64,000 bases of DNA from an uncultured Pelagibacteraceae bacterium (lineage in GTDB: Bacteria; Pseudomonadota; Alphaproteobacteria; Pelagibacterales; Pelagibacteraceae), in contig CACKZV010000005.1 of assembly GCA_902604795.1 (NCBI GenBank), positions 16,876 through 80,875 of the forward strand, written 5' to 3'. The notes beneath the pieces are model-generated. The model was not told where the DNA came from, did no database searches, and saw only the letters and a program-made list of their open reading frames with translations. Shown here one piece after another: positions 19,459-29,989 of this stretch. Position numbers and translations under genes: made by a program. Numbering within the stretch: the stretch's first letter is position 1; every line of letters starts with the position of its first letter.

Positions 19459-20126
19459 TCTAAATGATTGATTAATTTTTTTAGATTATTTGAAATATTT
19501 CCTTTTGTTATTGGTCTTCCAATCACTAACCAATCACTTCCATTTTTGTATGCTTGTTTAGGAGTTAAAACTCTTTTTTGGTCATTTTTTTTACTATTAA
19601 TTCTTATCCCAGGGGTAATAATTTCTTTTTTAAATACTTTTTTTACAATATTTACTTCTTTAGCACTACAAACTATAGCGTCTAATTTTGCTTTTCTAGC
19701 TAACTGAGCTTGATGTAGTACTATTCTTTTTAATTTCTTATTATATCCAATTTCTTTTAAAGATTTATTATCTAAAGAAGTTAGTACTGTCACACCAATT
19801 AATTTTGTTTTTCCTGAAACTTTTTTTGCTGCCCTCAATGCTTCTAAGCCAGAATTTATATGAATTGTTATATAATTAAAATTTAAATCTTTAACAGCCC
19901 TGATGGCAGATGCACAAGTATTTGGAATATCTGAAAATTTATAATCCCCAAATGTAATTTTATTTTTTAATTTTGAAATATAATTTCTGCCATCTTTCGA
20001 ATTTAGAAATTCTAATCCAAATTTATAACCAATTTTTAGTTTTGAGTTTTTTGTCTGTTGAATTATTTTTTTTATTTTAATAATATCTCTACTATCACAT
20101 GCAATAAATAATTTATTTTTTTTCAT
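19455..20126 (-). CDS. pyrF: Orotidine 5'-phosphate decarboxylase
   Basis: IACDSRD; KIGYKFGLEFL; FGDYKFSDIPNTCASA; DWLVIGRPITK. Confidence 0.92.
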   Translation of the reverse strand: MKKNKLFIACDSRDIIKIKKIIQQTKNSKLKIGYKFGLEFLNSKDGRNYISKLKNKITFGDYKFSDIPNTCASAIRAVKDLNFNYITIHINSGLEALRAAKKVSGKTKLIGVTVLTSLDNKSLKEIGYNKKLKRIVLHQAQLARKAKLDAIVCSAKEVNIVKKVFKKEIITPGIRINSKKNDQKRVLTPKQAYKNGSDWLVIGRPITKGNISNNLKKLINHLD

Positions 20127-20403
20127 TAATTTTTTTAGACCACTCTTTAGAAATTTTTAGTAATATTGCTTTTTTTTCTGGTGTATTTACTTTTTCGTTG
20201 GTTTTCGGGTTCCTTGAGACTCTCGCTTTCTGTAATCTGGGTTCAATTGTAAATATATCTCTTAACTCTACTCTGTCACCTCTTTTTAAAGCTTCCTGCA
20301 TTTCATGAAGTGTTATATCAAATAATTTTAACAAATCTTTCTTTAAAAAATTTGGGTAATTTTTGCCTAACTCTTTAATTAAGTCTGATTTTACAAAAGA
20401 CAA
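20113..20403 (-). CDS. ihfB: Integration host factor beta/HU family DNA-binding protein
   Basis: VELRDIFTIEPRLQKARVSRNPKTNEKVNTPEKKAILLKISKEWSKKIN; next to rpsA. Confidence 0.87.
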   Translation of the reverse strand: MSFVKSDLIKELGKNYPNFLKKDLLKLFDITLHEMQEALKRGDRVELRDIFTIEPRLQKARVSRNPKTNEKVNTPEKKAILLKISKEWSKKINEKK

Positions 20404-20406
20404 TTT

Positions 20407-22149
20407 TTATTCAGATTCCTTTTTGTTCTTTTTGCCATCAAGCTGTTCAGAAAGAGAGGAGAAGGGTAGATTTTTTCCACTTAAAGGACTGGAGTGTTCT
20501 TTTATTGCTTTGGCATTCATAATTTCCTCAAGTAATTTAATACTTAAAGATATTTTTCTTTTTTCAAAATTTAAATCAGCTATTGCTGCATCAATTCTTT
20601 CACCTCCCACAAAACGTGATGGTCTTGCATCTGATGCACTCATTGCAATTTGAGATTTTTTTATTAAAGTTTCGATTTCACTACCTTCCGGTTTAACAAT
20701 CAATCCTTTGTTATCAGATGATATTACTTTTACTGTGATAGCATCATTAATTTTTTTATCTTTAAACCAGTCAAATGGGTCTTTTTGCAGTTGTTTTAAC
20801 CCTACTCTTACTTTTTGTTCTAATTTTTTTATCTCTAAAACCTGAACTTTTAATTTGTCTCCCTTTTTATATTTTCTTAGTTCTTCTTCAGGATTTCCAT
20901 TAAATGAAAGATCATTAGAATGTAAAAAACCATCAATATCAAAATTATCCAATTTTAAATAAATGGCGTATTCATTTATATTGTTAATCACTCCCTCAAT
21001 CTCTGACCCAATTGGAAAACTATTCTCTAGTTTGGTATACGGATTTTCCTGAGTTAGTCTGTGGGATATTGCTACTCTTCTTTTGTCCTTATCAATTTCT
21101 GTTATTATGCAATCTATCTGATCACCCACATTAAAAATCTTTTTTGGAGATATATTTTTTTTGGTCCAGCTAATTTCACTACTATGAAGAAGCGTACTAA
21201 GTCCTGCCTCGAGCTCACAAAAACAACCATAATCAGTAATTTTAACAACTTTTACTTTATATTTATTTCCTATTTGATAATTAGAGATATGTTCAAAAGG
21301 ATCTGGTGATAATTGTTTTATTGAACATCCTACTTGTAATTTTTCCATATCTATCGAAATGACTTTTAAATCATGCTTTTCTCCAATATTAAATATTTCA
21401 TCCGGATGATTAACTCTGCTATAGCTTATTTCTTGTAAATGACAAAGTGTATCTATTGTTCCCTCTGGTGTTGTTACCTCAAAAAAACAACCAAATGAGG
21501 AATATCCTTTTACTACTGCATCTTTTATAATATCACCGACTTTAAATTCACTAATAATTTTTGCTTTATCCTCTTTTTTATTAGATGAAACCACTTGCCT
21601 TCTAGATACAACACTATTCCCTCTTATCATATCAAGTTTAATTAGAGCAAATTTTTGTTCTACACCTATTAAATGGTCAACATTTTTTATTGGTTTATCT
21701 GAGATCTGTGAGCCTGGGCAAAACATAAGTGATCCAGTCTCTATATGTTCAACAATTACACCACCTTTAGTTTTTTGGGTAATCTTTCCATTTATCAATT
21801 CATTATTCTCATAACATTTTACTAATTTATTCCATCCTTTTATCTTTTGTGCTTTTTGAGCAGAGACAACAACATCACCATTTTTATCTTCTATTTTTTC
21901 AAGTAATACTGAGATTACTGTACCCTCTTTAATTTCTTCATCTATGTTAATTAACTTCATCTCATTAACATCAATTACTGGTTCACTTTTCAAGCCAGGA
22001 ATAAACAAAAAAATATATTTATTTGTAATTTTTGTAACCTTGCCCTCGATTATTTTTCCTTCTTCGATCTTATTTTTTGATAATTGGCTATTTAGTAATT
22101 TCTCAAACTGTTGACTTGCAGGAGATGTAAGATCTTTATAAATTTCCAT
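20407..22149 (-). CDS. rpsA: 30S ribosomal protein S1
   Basis: Repeated S1 domains; position after cmk. Confidence 0.95.
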   Translation of the reverse strand: MEIYKDLTSPASQQFEKLLNSQLSKNKIEEGKIIEGKVTKITNKYIFLFIPGLKSEPVIDVNEMKLINIDEEIKEGTVISVLLEKIEDKNGDVVVSAQKAQKIKGWNKLVKCYENNELINGKITQKTKGGVIVEHIETGSLMFCPGSQISDKPIKNVDHLIGVEQKFALIKLDMIRGNSVVSRRQVVSSNKKEDKAKIISEFKVGDIIKDAVVKGYSSFGCFFEVTTPEGTIDTLCHLQEISYSRVNHPDEIFNIGEKHDLKVISIDMEKLQVGCSIKQLSPDPFEHISNYQIGNKYKVKVVKITDYGCFCELEAGLSTLLHSSEISWTKKNISPKKIFNVGDQIDCIITEIDKDKRRVAISHRLTQENPYTKLENSFPIGSEIEGVINNINEYAIYLKLDNFDIDGFLHSNDLSFNGNPEEELRKYKKGDKLKVQVLEIKKLEQKVRVGLKQLQKDPFDWFKDKKINDAITVKVISSDNKGLIVKPEGSEIETLIKKSQIAMSASDARPSRFVGGERIDAAIADLNFEKRKISLSIKLLEEIMNAKAIKEHSSPLSGKNLPFSSLSEQLDGKKNKKESE

Positions 22150-22802
22150 TAATAATTTAATTTTTTGTCCATTATAGTTCTAATCTTTTTAAAGCAGGCT
22201 TTCTTACTTAATTTAGAAGTATTAATCAAGATAGAATCTTTTGTTTTTTTAAGTGGACCATATTTTCTACTTCTGTCTGATTTATCCCTATTTTTAAGGC
22301 TTTTAAATACTTCTCTGTAGGGTATTTTTTTATTCAATTTTTTATACTCTTCATAACGTCTTTTTGCTCTAATTTTTAAGCTTGCAGTAATATAAAATTT
22401 AAACATTGCATCTTTTACTTGTACAGTAATTATATCTCTTCCATCTAACACTGATCCTCTATAATGTTTTGGAGGATTATAAGCACATTTTTGTTGAAAT
22501 TTATGGACAATATCCCTTATATGTTTGTCTTTAGCAATTATTGAAGCTGATATTGCTACCTCATCGGATAATAATAAATTGTTTTCTAAATATGCTAATT
22601 TAATTTTTGATACCTTATTCTTAACCAAGGTATAATTGAAATTTTCATTTTCTAATTTTAATTTCCCAATGTATCTGTAAATTTTTCCCGTATCTAAATA
22701 AAATAAATTATATTTTTTAGATATTAATTTGGCCTGAGTTCCAGCACCAGCAGCAGCTGGCGAGTCTATTGCTACTGTAATTATATTCTTTCTTTTTCTC
22801 AA
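22149..22802 (-). CDS. cmk: Cytidylate kinase
   Basis: VAIDSPAAAGAGTQAKLISKKYNLFYLDTGKIYR; VLDGRDIITVQVKDAMFKFYITAS. Confidence 0.92.
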   Translation of the reverse strand: MRKRKNIITVAIDSPAAAGAGTQAKLISKKYNLFYLDTGKIYRYIGKLKLENENFNYTLVKNKVSKIKLAYLENNLLLSDEVAISASIIAKDKHIRDIVHKFQQKCAYNPPKHYRGSVLDGRDIITVQVKDAMFKFYITASLKIRAKRRYEEYKKLNKKIPYREVFKSLKNRDKSDRSRKYGPLKKTKDSILINTSKLSKKACFKKIRTIMDKKLNY

Positions 22803-24124
22803 ATTATTTTTGCTCCTAATTTATCTAGGATTTTTAAGAATTCTGGAAAAGAAGTATTAATAGAATCTTTGTCATTAATCTTCCATTTCCCCCCAAGTGT
22901 TAATGCTGCAATACAGGAAAGAAAAAATATTCTATGATCTTTTAAAAAATTTTTCATCTCAAAACTTTTTGTAAGAGACAAATTTGGTTTTCCATGGATA
23001 TTTATATTATTTTTAAATCTATCAACTTTAATACCAATTAATTTTAAAAATTTTACCGCTAAATCTAATCTTTTTGACTCTTTTTTATTCATTTCACCTA
23101 AGTCCCTAAATTTTGATATTCCTTTTGCTTTTGCAGCAACTAAAAAAATAATCAAAAATTCGTCAATGGCTGAACTATTTAATTTAGAAGAGCAATTAAT
23201 TGAATTTAATTTTTTTTTACTTGTAATATAAATATCAGCAACTTCCTCGCCATTATAAATTTTTTTATTTTTAAGTTTTATATTTGCGCCCATTTTATTT
23301 AAAATAACAATTATCCCTGTTCTACTTTTATTTACATTTACTTTTTCAATTATCATTTTAGACTTTACTGATAAGAGTGTAAGAACTATAAAAAAGGAAG
23401 CAGAACTTATATCACCGGGAATATTATAATCAAAACTCTTAAATTGACTTAATCCTTTAATTAAAATTTTTTCATATCCTGACTTTTTAATAACTTTAAT
23501 TGGATATTTTAAAAATTTTAACATCAATTCAGTATGATTCCTTGAGCTTTTTGAATTAATTTCAGTAACACCAGGGGTATTTAAAGCACTAAATATAATA
23601 CACGTTTTTACCTGTGCACTTCCTATAGTTTCTTTATATTTTATAGGTCTCAAAAAATTAGTGCCAAGAATTTTTATTGGTAAAGTATTTTTCTTACTTT
23701 CAACTTCAGCCCCAAAAAGTTTTAAAGGTTTAATAACTCTAGAAAAATCTCTTTTCGATAAACTTTTATCTCCAATTAATTTAACTTTAGATTTAGATTT
23801 TACTAATAATCCAAGTATTAACCTTGCCAATGTTCCTGAATTACCCGCATTTAAGACTAGTTTTTTTTTTATATTGAAACCATTAACACCGAAACCTTCA
23901 ATAATATATATATTTTCTTTTTTTCTATAATTAATACCAAGTTTTTTTATGGTTTTTAAGGTATTTAAAACATCCTCTGACTCAAGTAAATTAGAAATTT
24001 TTGAGGAACCAACAGCTTGTGAAGCGAGAAGCACAGCTCTTATAGAAATACTTTTATCTGCACTTACACTAATTTTTTCGTTAAAACTCGATATCCTCTG
24101 TCTTATAAAAATATGGTTTGACAT
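22799..24124 (-). CDS. aroA: 3-phosphoshikimate 1-carboxyvinyltransferase
   Basis: VSADKSISIRAVLLASQAVGSSKISNLLES; LNAGNSGTLARLILGLL; GDISSASFF. Confidence 0.94.
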   Translation of the reverse strand: MSNHIFIRQRISSFNEKISVSADKSISIRAVLLASQAVGSSKISNLLESEDVLNTLKTIKKLGINYRKKENIYIIEGFGVNGFNIKKKLVLNAGNSGTLARLILGLLVKSKSKVKLIGDKSLSKRDFSRVIKPLKLFGAEVESKKNTLPIKILGTNFLRPIKYKETIGSAQVKTCIIFSALNTPGVTEINSKSSRNHTELMLKFLKYPIKVIKKSGYEKILIKGLSQFKSFDYNIPGDISSASFFIVLTLLSVKSKMIIEKVNVNKSRTGIIVILNKMGANIKLKNKKIYNGEEVADIYITSKKKLNSINCSSKLNSSAIDEFLIIFLVAAKAKGISKFRDLGEMNKKESKRLDLAVKFLKLIGIKVDRFKNNINIHGKPNLSLTKSFEMKNFLKDHRIFFLSCIAALTLGGKWKINDKDSINTSFPEFLKILDKLGAKII

Positions 24125-24131
24125 AGATGAA

Positions 24132-24908
24132 CTAATTTATTTTAAATTCATCACCAAAGTATGCTGATCTAGCACTTGAGTCTTTTATTATTTCATTAGG
24201 ACTTCCTGATGCAATTATCTTTCCACTAGACAATACTATGGCTCTATCTACACAACTTAACAAATCCCTTGCTTGATGATCGCAAACAACAACAGTTATT
24301 TTCTCTAGTGCTTGCAAATTTACAATAATTTCTTGTAGCATTTTAATTGTTAGAATATCTAGAGCAGCAAATGGTTCATCTAGAAGAAGAATATTAGGAT
24401 CATTTATTAAAGCCATTGCAATCACTAATTTTTTTTTTTGTCCACCTGACAAATGCTTTCCTTTAATTTTTAGTAAAGGATCAAATTCAAATTGTGAAAT
24501 TATTTTTTCTATTTTATTTTTTCTTAAATCTTTCTCTTTAATATGAATTTCACCTACAAGATTCAAATTCTCTAATAAATTTAAATCTTGTATAAAACCA
24601 CCATGTTGAGGAACGTATCCAAGTTTAAATTTTGTAGCTCTTTCGTATATAGGTATATTTGTACAGTCTTGCCCATTAATAAAAACTTTACCAAAACTAG
24701 GATCTATTAAACCTGTAATAATATGAAAAATTGTTGATTTACCAACACCATTTGGTCCAAGCATTCCTAAAACTTCTTGTTTGTTAATTTCAAGATTTAA
24801 ATTATTTAAAATTTGTCTTTTGTTATAAAACATAGATATTTTTTCCAACTTTAGTAAAGTATTATCTTCTTTAAAATTTTTTATTCTAAATTTTTTAATT
24901 AATGCCAT
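24132..24908 (-). CDS. lptB: LPS export ABC transporter ATP-binding protein
   Basis: Walker A GPNGVGKST; LSGGQKKKLVIAMAL; DEPFAALD; next to lptC/kdsD. Confidence 0.9.
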   Translation of the reverse strand: MALIKKFRIKNFKEDNTLLKLEKISMFYNKRQILNNLNLEINKQEVLGMLGPNGVGKSTIFHIITGLIDPSFGKVFINGQDCTNIPIYERATKFKLGYVPQHGGFIQDLNLLENLNLVGEIHIKEKDLRKNKIEKIISQFEFDPLLKIKGKHLSGGQKKKLVIAMALINDPNILLLDEPFAALDILTIKMLQEIIVNLQALEKITVVVCDHQARDLLSCVDRAIVLSSGKIIASGSPNEIIKDSSARSAYFGDEFKIN

Positions 24909-25720
24909 TAGTTTGAAATAACCTGAATATCCTTTGTTAGACTTTCTGGGTTTATATTTATATTTTTTGTTTTTAAATCGAATTCAACTAGACCTGCTTT
25001 CATTATTGATTTAGGATCAGTAATTTTTACGTCATTATAAGCTATAGCTTTACTTGTTTCCATATTAATATCAAAATTTAAACAAGTAATTTGTTTTTCT
25101 TGATAGTTTATTACTACGTTATCATAAAATTTAGAATTTGAATTTACTGAATTAAATTGAGCGTAATCAGATACTATGTAAATAGTGTCTCTATTATCAG
25201 ACGTAATTTCACCTCTAACATTAACTAAATCTAAAATATCCTTATTATCAATATTTGATTTCCCAGAGTTAGCTAATAAGTAAAAGTTGTTTCCCTTTTC
25301 ATCAATTGATCTATATTCAACATCTTTTACAAGATTTTTTGTTTCACTTGAGGAAACACTATTATTTTGATTATCCTCTTTAACCTCTTCTTTTTTAGTA
25401 TTTTCCTTTTTAACATCCTTTTTTTTAGTGTTGTCCTTTATAACTTCTACTTTTTTACTATTTTTTTCAATTTGATTTTCAATAGATTTGCTCTCTGCCT
25501 TTTTACTAGTTTCATTTTTTAATAATAATTCATTATTTTCTAATTCTAATTCTGAGATTTTTGTTTCAAGCTCCCTAATTTGATTTTGGTTAGCTATTTC
25601 TAAAGAGTTTATTTCTTCCACCATATTTTGATTTATATTAAAATATTTGTAATAAACGGCGGAAATAATGAAAATTATCAGTACAAATATAAAAATTTGA
25701 ATTAAAGACTTAATAGACAT
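24908..25720 (-). CDS. lptC: LptC-like LPS export periplasmic/anchor protein with Lys/Glu-rich linker
   Basis: N-terminal TM, charged linker, C-terminal LptC/OstA-type sequence (NLVKDVEYRSIDEKGNNFYLLAN...). Confidence 0.65.
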   Translation of the reverse strand: MSIKSLIQIFIFVLIIFIISAVYYKYFNINQNMVEEINSLEIANQNQIRELETKISELELENNELLLKNETSKKAESKSIENQIEKNSKKVEVIKDNTKKKDVKKENTKKEEVKEDNQNNSVSSSETKNLVKDVEYRSIDEKGNNFYLLANSGKSNIDNKDILDLVNVRGEITSDNRDTIYIVSDYAQFNSVNSNSKFYDNVVINYQEKQITCLNFDINMETSKAIAYNDVKITDPKSIMKAGLVEFDLKTKNININPESLTKDIQVISN

Positions 25721-26701
25721 CTAAGTTATGTTTGCATTTAATATATTATGAATATGTAAAAATCCGATTGTCTTATCTTTTTTTTTGTTTTGATGAACAC
25801 ATAGACTAGTAATTTTATTAGTGTTCATAATAGAAAGCGCTTGTGCTGCAAGCATATTTTTATCTACACTTATTGGTCTTTTTTTAATAACTTCCTTAAT
25901 TTTTAAATTTTGAAAATTATATTTTAAATTTGAAAGTCTTTTAATATCGCCGTCTGTAAGAAAACCTTTTGTGATACCCCTTTTATCCTTTATAACTAAT
26001 GCTCCTAAACCCTTTCTCTCAATATTTTTTAGCGCAGTTTTCATACTAATATTTTCATTTACAAATGGTATGTTTCTGCCACTATGCATTAAATCCTCAA
26101 CAGTTTTTAATTTGATAGATAATGAACCACTTGGATGATATTTCTTAAAATCTAACTTGCCAAATTTTTTATATCTCATGCATGCTATTGCTATTGCATC
26201 ACCCAATGCAATTTGAATGGTTGTGGATGAAGTTGGGACAAAGCTTCCAGGGCCTGCTTCTTTGACTAAAGGCAATAAAAATTTTACATTTGCATTTTTA
26301 TACAAAAGAGAGTCTTTCTTCGATGTAATACCTATGAGTTTTATATTTTTATTTCTAGAGGCATACTGAATTATATTTTTTAACTCATCACTTTCACCAC
26401 TCAAACTTATCAATATTAAAACATCATTTGATGTTATTTGTCCCATATCTCCATGACTTGCGTTTGATGCGTCTAAAAAGAAAGAGGGGGTTCCTGTTGA
26501 GGAAAAAGTTGCAGACCATTTCTTTCCAATTATTCCACTTTTACCAACACCCGAAACTATTATCTTACCATTTTTACAACTTAAAATAGTTTTAGTTATT
26601 AACTCAAAGGACTTTCCGATGCTAGTTTGAAGTTTTCTAAGCGCGTCTGTTTCAATTTTAATTACTTCTTTTGCAATTTTTATTAAATTTTTACTTCTCA
26701 T
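25721..26701 (-). CDS. kdsD: KpsF/GutQ family D-arabinose-5-phosphate isomerase (SIS + CBS domains)
   Basis: VSGVGKSGIIGKKWSATFSSTGTPSFFLDASNASHGDMG; CBS pair. Confidence 0.93.
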   Translation of the reverse strand: MRSKNLIKIAKEVIKIETDALRKLQTSIGKSFELITKTILSCKNGKIIVSGVGKSGIIGKKWSATFSSTGTPSFFLDASNASHGDMGQITSNDVLILISLSGESDELKNIIQYASRNKNIKLIGITSKKDSLLYKNANVKFLLPLVKEAGPGSFVPTSSTTIQIALGDAIAIACMRYKKFGKLDFKKYHPSGSLSIKLKTVEDLMHSGRNIPFVNENISMKTALKNIERKGLGALVIKDKRGITKGFLTDGDIKRLSNLKYNFQNLKIKEVIKKRPISVDKNMLAAQALSIMNTNKITSLCVHQNKKKDKTIGFLHIHNILNANIT

Positions 26702-27313
26702 TCAGTGAGACCATATATCTTCTTTGAATGAGGCAAAATCTAATTCGACTCTTGTGTTAATAAATTTTATAGTGCTTTCGTAAAGGTCAATTCTTTTTTC
26801 CCTTTCTAATATATTTTTTAAAGCTTGATAAATTTTATGCAAATAAACCACATCTTGCGCACAATATTTCAGTTGTTTTTCAGATAATTCACCACCAAAA
26901 TCAGATGATTGTAATTGTTTATTTACATCAATTCCAATAAACTCTTTGACTAAATCTTTAAGTCCATGTTTATCAGTATAGCTTCTCGCAATTTTACTCA
27001 TGATTTTTGTACAATTAACATTTTTAATATCTACTCCTAAATATTTTTTTATGAATAAAAGATCAGCTCTTGCAAAGTGAAATAATTTATTAATTTTTTC
27101 GTCACTTAAAATATTTTTAAGATTAGGAGCGTCATAATTATCTTTATTAAGTTGAATTATATGAGCATCATTTTTACCTGAAGATATTTGAAGTAAGCAT
27201 AGTCTATCTCTTTCAATATTTAGCCCTGTAAATTCACAATCTACTGCTATCTTGTCACTGAACTTTATTTCATCTGGTAAATCTTGTTTATGTAATTTAA
27301 TATCTAAATTCAT
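26702..27313 (-). CDS. rnd: Ribonuclease D, short form (3'-5' exonuclease domain)
   Basis: AVDCEFTGLNIERDRLCLLQISS; KLFHFARADLLFI; YCAQDVVYLHKIY. Confidence 0.88.
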   Translation of the reverse strand: MNLDIKLHKQDLPDEIKFSDKIAVDCEFTGLNIERDRLCLLQISSGKNDAHIIQLNKDNYDAPNLKNILSDEKINKLFHFARADLLFIKKYLGVDIKNVNCTKIMSKIARSYTDKHGLKDLVKEFIGIDVNKQLQSSDFGGELSEKQLKYCAQDVVYLHKIYQALKNILEREKRIDLYESTIKFINTRVELDFASFKEDIWSH

Positions 27314-27331
27314 TATTAAATATATATATAT

Positions 27332-28291
27332 ATGAAAAATCAGGATTCAATTTTAATATTTGGTTCATCTGGTCAAATAGGAAAATCTTTAATAAGAAAA
27401 TTTACAAAAAATAACTATAGAGTAATTGCTGTAACTAGAAGTATACACCGTAAAGGCTATCAAATCAAAACACAATCAAATTATGGATATTTAGAGTTAG
27501 AAGAAATTAATTCTTTTAATGAAGAAGCCATCTCAAGATTAATGAAAAAATCTTCAATTTGTATTAATCTTATAGGAATTTTGTTTGAAAAAAAACAAAA
27601 TCAATTTGAATACATACATTCTTATTTGCCATCTTTATTATCAAGATTAGCCTCAAAATATTCGCTTAAACAATTCATTCATTTATCTGCACTAGGTATA
27701 GAGTCTGCTGTAGATAGTAATTATGCTATAAGTAAACTGGATGGAGAAGAAAAAATACGTAAAAATTTTTCTAAATCTATTATTTTAAAACCTTCTATCG
27801 TATATTCAGTGGATGATAATTTTACAACAAATTTTATGCGTCTTTTAAATATATTTCCAATAATGCCACTTTATTATGGAGGCAAAACTAAATTCACTCC
27901 TATCCATGTATCTGATATGACAAATATAATTTTTGGTATTGTTCAAAAAAAAATTACTGGAGAAACAATTGAATGTATAGGTCCTGAAGTTTTTACATTT
28001 AAAGAAATAATATTAAAAATTTTAAAATCAATCAATAAAAAAAGACTGTTATTTCCTTTACCTTTACCTTTAGCAAAACTTAATGCTAGATTATTTCAAT
28101 TAATGCCAAAACCATTATTGACTATGGATCAACTAAAACTACTTAAATACGACAATGTTATTTCTAAAAGTTATAAAACCAATTTTGATATAAAAATTAA
28201 TGCAAATAAAAAATTTGAAAACGAAATAAATCAGTATAGTTTTAATTGGACTAGCGGAGGACAATTTTCAAAAAAAAGAATGATAAAGTAA
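27332..28291 (+). CDS. NAD(P)-binding protein, complex I NDUFA9-like/atypical SDR
   Basis: ILIFGSSGQIGKSLIRKFTKNNYRVIAVTRS; SIVYSVDDNFTTNFMRLL. Confidence 0.82.
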   Translation: MKNQDSILIFGSSGQIGKSLIRKFTKNNYRVIAVTRSIHRKGYQIKTQSNYGYLELEEINSFNEEAISRLMKKSSICINLIGILFEKKQNQFEYIHSYLPSLLSRLASKYSLKQFIHLSALGIESAVDSNYAISKLDGEEKIRKNFSKSIILKPSIVYSVDDNFTTNFMRLLNIFPIMPLYYGGKTKFTPIHVSDMTNIIFGIVQKKITGETIECIGPEVFTFKEIILKILKSINKKRLLFPLPLPLAKLNARLFQLMPKPLLTMDQLKLLKYDNVISKSYKTNFDIKINANKKFENEINQYSFNWTSGGQFSKKRMIK

Positions 28292-28295
28292 AATT

Positions 28296-28550
28296 ATGTT
28301 AAGTAATATTATTTATATAATTGTATTTTTAATTTTAGTATTTGTCTTATCAATTGCTGTAAAAGCAATTACAAGAGGCGTTGAGGCAAAACAGGTAATT
28401 AAAGACGAAAAAGAGGCAACTACTTCTACAGATAATCAAACACAGAATTTAGAAATAATAAAACAGATTAAAGAGCTAAAGGAATTATACGATAATGGAG
28501 TAATTAATGAAAATGAATTTGAAAAAGCTAAGGATAAAATTCTAAAATAA
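28296..28550 (+). CDS. Small membrane protein with SHOCT-like C-terminus
   Basis: N-terminal TM; LYDNGVINENEFEKAKDKIL. Confidence 0.65.
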   Translation: MLSNIIYIIVFLILVFVLSIAVKAITRGVEAKQVIKDEKEATTSTDNQTQNLEIIKQIKELKELYDNGVINENEFEKAKDKILK

Positions 28551-28551
28551 C

Positions 28552-29043
28552 CTAAGCAGATTTTACTTTCTTTTCTATAAACTTTGGTATTTCTTCCTCT
28601 TTATCTTCTGTGTCATCTCTTTTTCCCTTTGGTTGAAAAACAATCATAAGGTGCAAAGGGCAGTAAGAAAATTTCTCTACAGTTTTTCTTCCACAAAATG
28701 ATGATTCTTTATCATCTGGATGACCTTCCATGTACTTGCAAGTGTTTTCAGTTAAATCTTCTAATTGAAGATTTTTTGCTTCTTCAAAGTTTTTATCTAA
28801 AAGTAATGATCTAAATCTATGTTTTCTACTACCCTTTTTTAAATTAATATTTGATTTTGCAGGCAAGCTGTTATTTGAAACCGATGATCGAGTTTTAATT
28901 TTTGCAGATAGATTTAATCTATGAGCTTTTCCAATTACCGCGTTCCTGCTTACCCCACCAATTATTACTGCTATTTGGCTAGCTGTTTGTCCTTTGCCCC
29001 AAAGATCTTTGAGTTTATTGACTTTTTCATCTGTCCAGCTCAT
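28552..29043 (-). CDS. gcrA: GcrA family cell cycle regulator
   Basis: MSWTDEKVNKLKDLWGKGQTASQIAVIIGGVSRNAVIGKAHRLNL. Confidence 0.92.
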   Translation of the reverse strand: MSWTDEKVNKLKDLWGKGQTASQIAVIIGGVSRNAVIGKAHRLNLSAKIKTRSSVSNNSLPAKSNINLKKGSRKHRFRSLLLDKNFEEAKNLQLEDLTENTCKYMEGHPDDKESSFCGRKTVEKFSYCPLHLMIVFQPKGKRDDTEDKEEEIPKFIEKKVKSA

Positions 29044-29169
29044 ATAACTATATTTAGTATATTAAAAATTTTTTACAACATTATCTTGAAATCATAATTA
29101 CTTAAGCTTAACAAGCATTTTCTTCTGTTTTTTAACAATTTCCTTAAAAAATGTTTATTAATAATACTT

Positions 29170-29982
29170 ATGGTTGAATTACAGAAAAAATATCAAATTG
29201 GCAGAAGAAGATTTGGAATAGTTAATTGGGTTGGTACTTATTCTTTATTTAAAAAAGAGGTCTTAAGATTTCTAACTGTTTCGGGACAAACTTTACTTGG
29301 CCCAATACTTACTAGTATATTGTTTTTAACCGTTATTACATTAGCCATAGGAGATCAAAGAGCTGATGTAATGGGTGTCCCATACATAAAATTTTTAGCA
29401 AGCGGCCTAATAATGATGCAGGTAATCCAACAAAGTTTTGCTCATTCTAGCTCTTCTTTAATGATGGGAAAAATGATGGGAACAATTACTGATGTAGTCC
29501 ATAGTCCTTTATCTGCATCAGAAGTAGTTTTTGCAATTACACTCGCTTCTACAGCAAGGGGTTTGCTAATTGCATCAGCTTCAACATTAATATTTACTTT
29601 TTTTATAGATTTATCAATACAAAATTATTTTTTGTGGTTTCTTTATTTATTTTTGGGTGGATTAGTAATGGGATCTCTTGGAATAATAATTGGTTTATAT
29701 GCAGATAAATTTGATCAAATGAGCACTGTAACAAATTTTATAATAGTACCCATGAGTTTTTTGAGTGGCACTTTTTATAGTATTGATAAATTACCTAATA
29801 TTTTAAAAATTCTTAGTAATTATAATCCTTTTTTTCATATGATAGATGGATTTAGATATTCATTTATTGGTGAATTAGATGGATCTATATCATTTGGTAT
29901 AGCTTTACTGATTTTTTTAAGTTTATTAATTATTTATTTAGCATACTTTTTGGTACACAAAGGTTATAAAATAAAATCATAG
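29170..29982 (+). CDS. ABC-2 type transporter permease
   Basis: Hydrophobic; KEVLRFLTVSGQTLLGPILTSILFLTV; PMSFLSGTFYSIDKLP. Confidence 0.88.
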   Translation: MVELQKKYQIGRRRFGIVNWVGTYSLFKKEVLRFLTVSGQTLLGPILTSILFLTVITLAIGDQRADVMGVPYIKFLASGLIMMQVIQQSFAHSSSSLMMGKMMGTITDVVHSPLSASEVVFAITLASTARGLLIASASTLIFTFFIDLSIQNYFLWFLYLFLGGLVMGSLGIIIGLYADKFDQMSTVTNFIIVPMSFLSGTFYSIDKLPNILKILSNYNPFFHMIDGFRYSFIGELDGSISFGIALLIFLSLLIIYLAYFLVHKGYKIKS

Positions 29983-29989
29983 TATAAAA

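Noticed and set aside
14660-27313. Long run of minus-strand genes as a single novel system
   Set aside because: All genes are recognisable core metabolism/translation/envelope genes in mostly known neighbourhoods
27311-27333. TA-repeat tract (tatatatatata)
   Set aside because: Short simple repeat in an AT-rich intergenic region; no further structure
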